Shown here in pieces: positions 4,913-7,516 of a stretch of DNA of 7,516 bases. Positions within the stretch are counted from its first letter, which is position 1; each line of letters begins with the position of its first letter. The stretch comes from an uncultured Clostridia bacterium (GTDB taxonomy: Bacteria; Bacillota; Clostridia; TANB77; CAG-508): positions 1 through 7,516 of the forward strand of contig CARUQW010000065.1 of assembly GCA_949077355.1 (NCBI GenBank), given 5' to 3'. The translations under genes were made by a program, and so were the position numbers. The notes beneath the pieces are model-generated. The model was not told the DNA's origin. It did no database searches and was given only the letters and a program-made list of their open reading frames with translations.

Positions 4913-6186
4913 TATTCGTACCATTCTAATTCCCAATCTGCTAGAATTACGGTATCTCCTTCACATACGCCCATTTCTTTTAACTTTTGCTCAATTCCCA
5001 TATTTTTTAGACTCTTTTGTAGGTAGTACATCGATTCGTTATCTTCAATGTTAACTCTTCCCATTAATCTTTCTACTGCTTTTCCCGATACAATAAATAC
5101 ACCATTTTCTTCCTTTATTGTCCATTGGTCTTGTTTTTCTTCTAAAGTATAGACTACCTTATCTTCTATTTCAATTAATTCTTCTTTTGGTAGTGTTTTT
5201 AAAGTTGTTGCTACATGGTCTATTAATTCTTCTACCCCTTGAGAAGTTGCTGCTGATATCTGATAAATTTCTAGATTTTCTTTTTTAGCTAATTCTTCTA
5301 CTTTGTTTAATAATGTTTCATCTTGTACAATATCCACTTTATTTGCTACAATGATTTGTTTTCTTGTTGCTAATTTTTCACTGTACTTTTTCAATTCTTC
5401 ATTAATTGCATAAAAATCATCTACTGGATTTCTTCCTTCTTGCCCTGATACATCTAAGAAGTGTAATAATAGTCTAGTTCTTTCTACATGCCTTAAAAAT
5501 TGAATCCCAAGACCTACCCCTTCACTTGCACCTTCAATAATTCCTGGTATATCTGCTATAACAAATCCGTTTCCGTCTTTTGTTTTTACCACGCCGAGAT
5601 TTGGTTCTAATGTTGTAAAATGATAATTTGCAATTTTAGGTTTAGCGTCTGTTACCGCTTTTAGAAAGGTAGACTTTCCTACATTTGGAAATCCTAACAA
5701 TCCTACATCTGCTAATAATTTTAATTCTAATATAATTTCTTTTTCTTCTCCTTTTTCACCATCTTCTGCAAAGCGAGGCGCTTGTCTGGTAGATGTTTTA
5801 AAATGCGAGTTTCCTCTTCCTCCACGTCCACCTTTTAAAACCAGTTCAGTTTGATTCGGTTCTGATAAATCAGCTACTACTTTTCCTGTTTCTACATCTT
5901 TAATTACAGTTCCAATTGGTACTTTAATATATAAATCTTCTCCATATTTCCCATTACAATGGCTTCCACTTCCGTTTTCTCCATTCATAGCTTTAAATTT
6001 TCTGTTGTAACGAAAATCGATTAAAGTATTTTTATCTTTATCAACTTGAAAATAGATATTTCCACCATTTCCTCCATCTCCACCATCAGGTCCACCCGCT
6101 GCTACATATTTTTCTCGGCGAAAGGTTACTGCTCCATTTCCACCATCTCCTGATTTAATTATTATTTTTGTATAATCTGTAAACAT
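4912..6186 (-). CDS. obg: Obg/CgtA GTPase
   Basis: Essential ribosome-associated GTPase involved in late assembly of the 50S subunit and in growth and stress control. The 424 residues form the three expected domains. The glycine-rich Obg fold (1-158) has KSGDGGNGAV and GGPDGGDGGNGGN. The G domain (about 159-330) has G1 GFPNVGKST (165-173), switch TTLEP (191-195), G3 DIPGIIEGA (212-220), G4 NKVD (282-285) and G5 SAATSQG (311-317). The C-terminal OCT domain covers about 345-424. The ATG at 6184-6186 has AAGGAGA at 6194-6200. In many Bacillota obg lies next to rplU-rpmA; here it follows trpS, with 159 bp between them holding the structured element at 6262-6352. No convincing full promoter is visible in that gap: a TATAAT at 6247-6252 lacks a -35 box. 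Co-transcription with trpS is therefore plausible. The stop overlaps repeat copy 4. Confidence 0.97.
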   Translation of the reverse strand: MFTDYTKIIIKSGDGGNGAVTFRREKYVAAGGPDGGDGGNGGNIYFQVDKDKNTLIDFRYNRKFKAMNGENGSGSHCNGKYGEDLYIKVPIGTVIKDVETGKVVADLSEPNQTELVLKGGRGGRGNSHFKTSTRQAPRFAEDGEKGEEKEIILELKLLADVGLLGFPNVGKSTFLKAVTDAKPKIANYHFTTLEPNLGVVKTKDGNGFVIADIPGIIEGASEGVGLGIQFLRHVERTRLLLHFLDVSGQEGRNPVDDFYAINEELKKYSEKLATRKQIIVANKVDIVQDETLLNKVEELAKKENLEIYQISAATSQGVEELIDHVATTLKTLPKEELIEIEDKVVYTLEEKQDQWTIKEENGVFIVSGKAVERLMGRVNIEDNESMYYLQKSLKNMGIEQKLKEMGVCEGDTVILADWELEWYE

Positions 6187-6261
6187 AAATTATTCTCCTT
6201 TTGACTTTTTACTTTCATTAGCAAAACATCTTTTATTATTTTAGGGATTATATTCTAAAAC

Positions 6262-6352
6262 ATCATGATTTTTTCCGCTGTACCTACAGGCATTACTTAT
6301 CTGTAAGCTCACTTAACGTTCGCACAGCTAAGGGCATCCCCAAAATCATGAT
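6262..6352 (-). repeat. 91-bp structured element bounded by 11-bp inverted repeats, between trpS and obg
   Basis: Arms ATCATGATTTT (6262-6272) and AAAATCATGAT (6342-6352) are perfect inverted repeats. Because ATCATGAT is itself palindromic, ATCATGATTT is also a direct repeat (6262-6271 and 6345-6354). Inside, the minus-strand RNA can form an 8-bp hairpin from GCUUACAG (6301-6308) and CUGUAGGU (6282-6289) with an 11-nt loop. GCUGU (6324-6328) and ACAGC (6277-6281) can enclose it. Two of its pairs are G-U only on the minus strand. The trpS stop TGA (6346-6348) lies inside the left minus-strand arm. I cannot match it to a known riboswitch. It may be a small non-autonomous mobile element, a structured obg leader, or both. 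Confidence 0.6.
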
Positions 6353-7359
6353 TTGAAATAGTTTAATTTCATAGCTTCTTTTACTTTTTTCATTGTTTGT
6401 TTAGCTACTTCTTGTGCTTTTTTGGTTCCTTCTATTAGAATTTTATCGATTTCTTCTGAATGTGCTTCATAATATTCTCTTTTTTCTCGAATTGGTCGTA
6501 ATTCTTCTATGATATTTTTGGCTAATTGTTTTTTGCATGCTACACATCCACGTTTGCCTGCCTTGCATTCTTCGCATACTGTTTTTATTTCTTCTTGCGT
6601 ACTAAATAAATTGTGGTAATAAGCTACCATACATATATCAGGATTTCCTAAATCGTCTTTTTTTATACGGTTAGGGTCTGTTACTGCACTCATTACCTTC
6701 TTGGTAATTTCTTCTTCAGTGTCAGATAAATAAATTGCATTTCCTAATGATTTCCCCATTTTTTCGTTTCCATCTAGTCCTTTGATTCTTTTTTCACTGG
6801 ATAATACAGCTTCTGGTTCAATTAGTACTTCTCCATAAATACTGTTAAATTTTCTTACGATTTCTCTACATTGTTCAATTAATGGTAGTTGATCTTCTCC
6901 TACTGGTATGTATTTTCCTTCAAATGCTGTTATATCTGCAGCTTGACTTACTGGATATCCCAAAAATCCATAGGTTACACTTTCTCCAAAAATTTCTCTT
7001 TTTTGTGCAATTTCTGTTTTTACCGTTGGATTTCTTTCTAATCTGGCTATGGTTACTAAGTTAGAGTAGAACACTGTTAATTCTGCTACTTCTGGTATCA
7101 TAGATTGTATATAAATTGTTGTTTTTTTAGGGTCTATTCCAACAGATAGGTAATCTATGGCTACTTCTCTCACATTTTTTCTTACCTTTTCTGGATTGCT
7201 AAAATTATCTGTTAATGCTTGTACATCTGCAATTAGTATATATGGGTCATATTCTCCACTTTCTTGTAGTTCTACTCTCTTTTTTAGTGAACCAAAGTAG
7301 TGTCCAATATGCAATTTTCCAGTTGGTCTATCTCCTGTCAATATTCTTTTTTTCTCCAT
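6346..7359 (-). CDS. trpS: Tryptophanyl-tRNA synthetase
   Basis: Class I aminoacyl-tRNA synthetase that charges tRNA-Trp. The 337-residue length is typical. The HIGH signature is HIGH itself (17-20, within PTGKLHIGH). The KMSKS loop appears as KMGKS (200-204), and GEDQLP (154-159) is the usual family segment. Cysteines C265, C272 and C275 form C-x6-C-x2-C, with C243 further upstream. This resembles the [4Fe-4S] anticodon-domain motif described for Thermotoga TrpRS, here with one residue fewer in the first spacer. The ATG at 7357-7359 is preceded by AAGGAGAG. The promoter at 7401-7429 gives a short leader, and no T-box is present. The last residues KS and the TGA stop lie in the inverted-repeat arm of the following element, so the C-terminal tail may have been altered by it. 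Confidence 0.96.
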   Translation of the reverse strand: MEKKRILTGDRPTGKLHIGHYFGSLKKRVELQESGEYDPYILIADVQALTDNFSNPEKVRKNVREVAIDYLSVGIDPKKTTIYIQSMIPEVAELTVFYSNLVTIARLERNPTVKTEIAQKREIFGESVTYGFLGYPVSQAADITAFEGKYIPVGEDQLPLIEQCREIVRKFNSIYGEVLIEPEAVLSSEKRIKGLDGNEKMGKSLGNAIYLSDTEEEITKKVMSAVTDPNRIKKDDLGNPDICMVAYYHNLFSTQEEIKTVCEECKAGKRGCVACKKQLAKNIIEELRPIREKREYYEAHSEEIDKILIEGTKKAQEVAKQTMKKVKEAMKLNYFKS

Positions 7360-7400
7360 ATTTTTCTCTCCTTTTGTTTAGAAGTTTTTCTATCTTTCCT

Positions 7401-7429
7401 ATTTTACCACATTTTTCCGTTTTTGTACA
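7401..7429 (-). promoter_or_regulatory. Probable trpS promoter with extended -10
   Basis: On the minus strand, TGTACA (7424-7429) and TAAAAT (7401-7406) are 17 bp apart, and the -10 box is preceded by TGG, fitting an extended -10 (TGn). The -35 match is only 4 of 6. The predicted leader of about 35 nt is too short to hold a T-box. Confidence 0.6.
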
Positions 7430-7474
7430 CTGTAAACAATAGAAAAAGTTGATATATAAAAATGGTTCTATAAT

Positions 7475-7510
7475 AAATGTTGGGGTAGTTAAATAATTAC
7501 TTCAACATTT
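7475..7510. terminator. Hairpin at the right edge, probable terminator
   Basis: AAATGTTG (7475-7482) pairs with CAACATTT (7503-7510). Inside, GG/TT and GTAGTT (7485-7490) with AATTAC (7495-7500) continue the stem in plus-strand RNA through G-U pairs, with an AAAT loop. A run of six T ends at 7513 on the plus strand; on the minus strand the tail is TTTATTAT. It most likely ends a minus-strand gene beyond the right edge, but the pairing and T-run are better on the plus strand, where no gene is visible. Confidence 0.55.
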
Positions 7511-7516
7511 TTTATT

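Noticed and set aside
4854..5054. Plus-strand open frame of 66 codons at the obg 3' end
   Set aside because: It runs through the terminator arm and repeat copy 4 into antisense obg; no ribosome binding site or family similarity.
6247..6275. Promoter for obg based on TATAAT at 6247-6252
   Set aside because: At 16-18 bp upstream there is only an A-run (minus strand) and no -35-like box or extended -10, so it is not strong enough to list.
6262..6352. The trpS-obg element as a tRNA or a known riboswitch
   Set aside because: It has no cloverleaf or T-loop sequence, and short resemblances to THF and TPP motifs do not extend to their conserved cores.
7449..7474. Plus-strand promoter TTGATA / TATAAT ahead of the edge hairpin
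   Set aside because: The spacer is only 14 bp, too short for a sigma-A promoter.
7360..7516. T-box leader upstream of trpS
   Set aside because: No TGGNACCGCG-type antiterminator motif is present, and the predicted leader is only about 35 nt.

Overview
The window is AT-rich and carries bacterial housekeeping genes with strong AGGAGG-type ribosome binding sites, sigma-A-like promoters and T-run hairpin terminators. Together with an Mbl-like MreB, MtaB and a TsaB-RimI fusion, this points to a low-GC Bacillota, most likely a Clostridia-type organism. A finer placement is not supported. Tryptophan is coded by TGG and TGA is used as a stop, so the genetic code looks standard. There is no rRNA, tRNA, CRISPR array, transposase or phage gene.

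Layout from left to right. Positions 1-173 hold a nested hairpin, a bidirectional terminator and the first copy of a 34-bp repeat. On the minus strand follow a 109-residue unrecognised protein with its own promoter, an MtaB-type tRNA methylthiotransferase (638-1930) and an MreB/Mbl cytoskeletal ATPase (2035-3042). Two back-to-back promoters lie between mreB and the plus-strand pair tsaE / tsaB-rimI (3205-4822). That pair converges on obg (4912-6186, minus) at a shared terminator. Upstream of obg lie a structured 91-bp element and trpS (6346-7359, minus). Another hairpin sits at the right edge.

Functional links. TsaE and TsaB belong to the machinery that makes the t6A37 modification of ANN-decoding tRNAs, and MtaB converts t6A to ms2t6A, so two successive steps of one tRNA modification are encoded within 3 kb. 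TsaD and TsaC are not in the window. RimI is fused to TsaB. Obg (ribosome assembly), TrpRS and MreB/Mbl complete a set devoted to growth and translation.

The most unusual feature is not a gene. Four nearly identical 34-bp imperfect palindromes (142-175, 2003-2036, 4769-4802, 4879-4912) sit at the 3' ends of four different genes. All read in the same direction relative to the gene, and three overlap its stop codon. In the fourth gene the palindrome is translated and forms most of the C-terminal tail of TsaB-RimI. Variable positions keep G-U pairing only in the sense RNA of the host gene. Each copy is followed by a separate conventional terminator. A larger element at the trpS stop codon (6262-6352) shares the short core TTGGGGAYG. 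I read these as a REP-like, stop-codon-associated repeat family, possibly acting as RNA 3'-end hairpins. The family and its mobility are inference.
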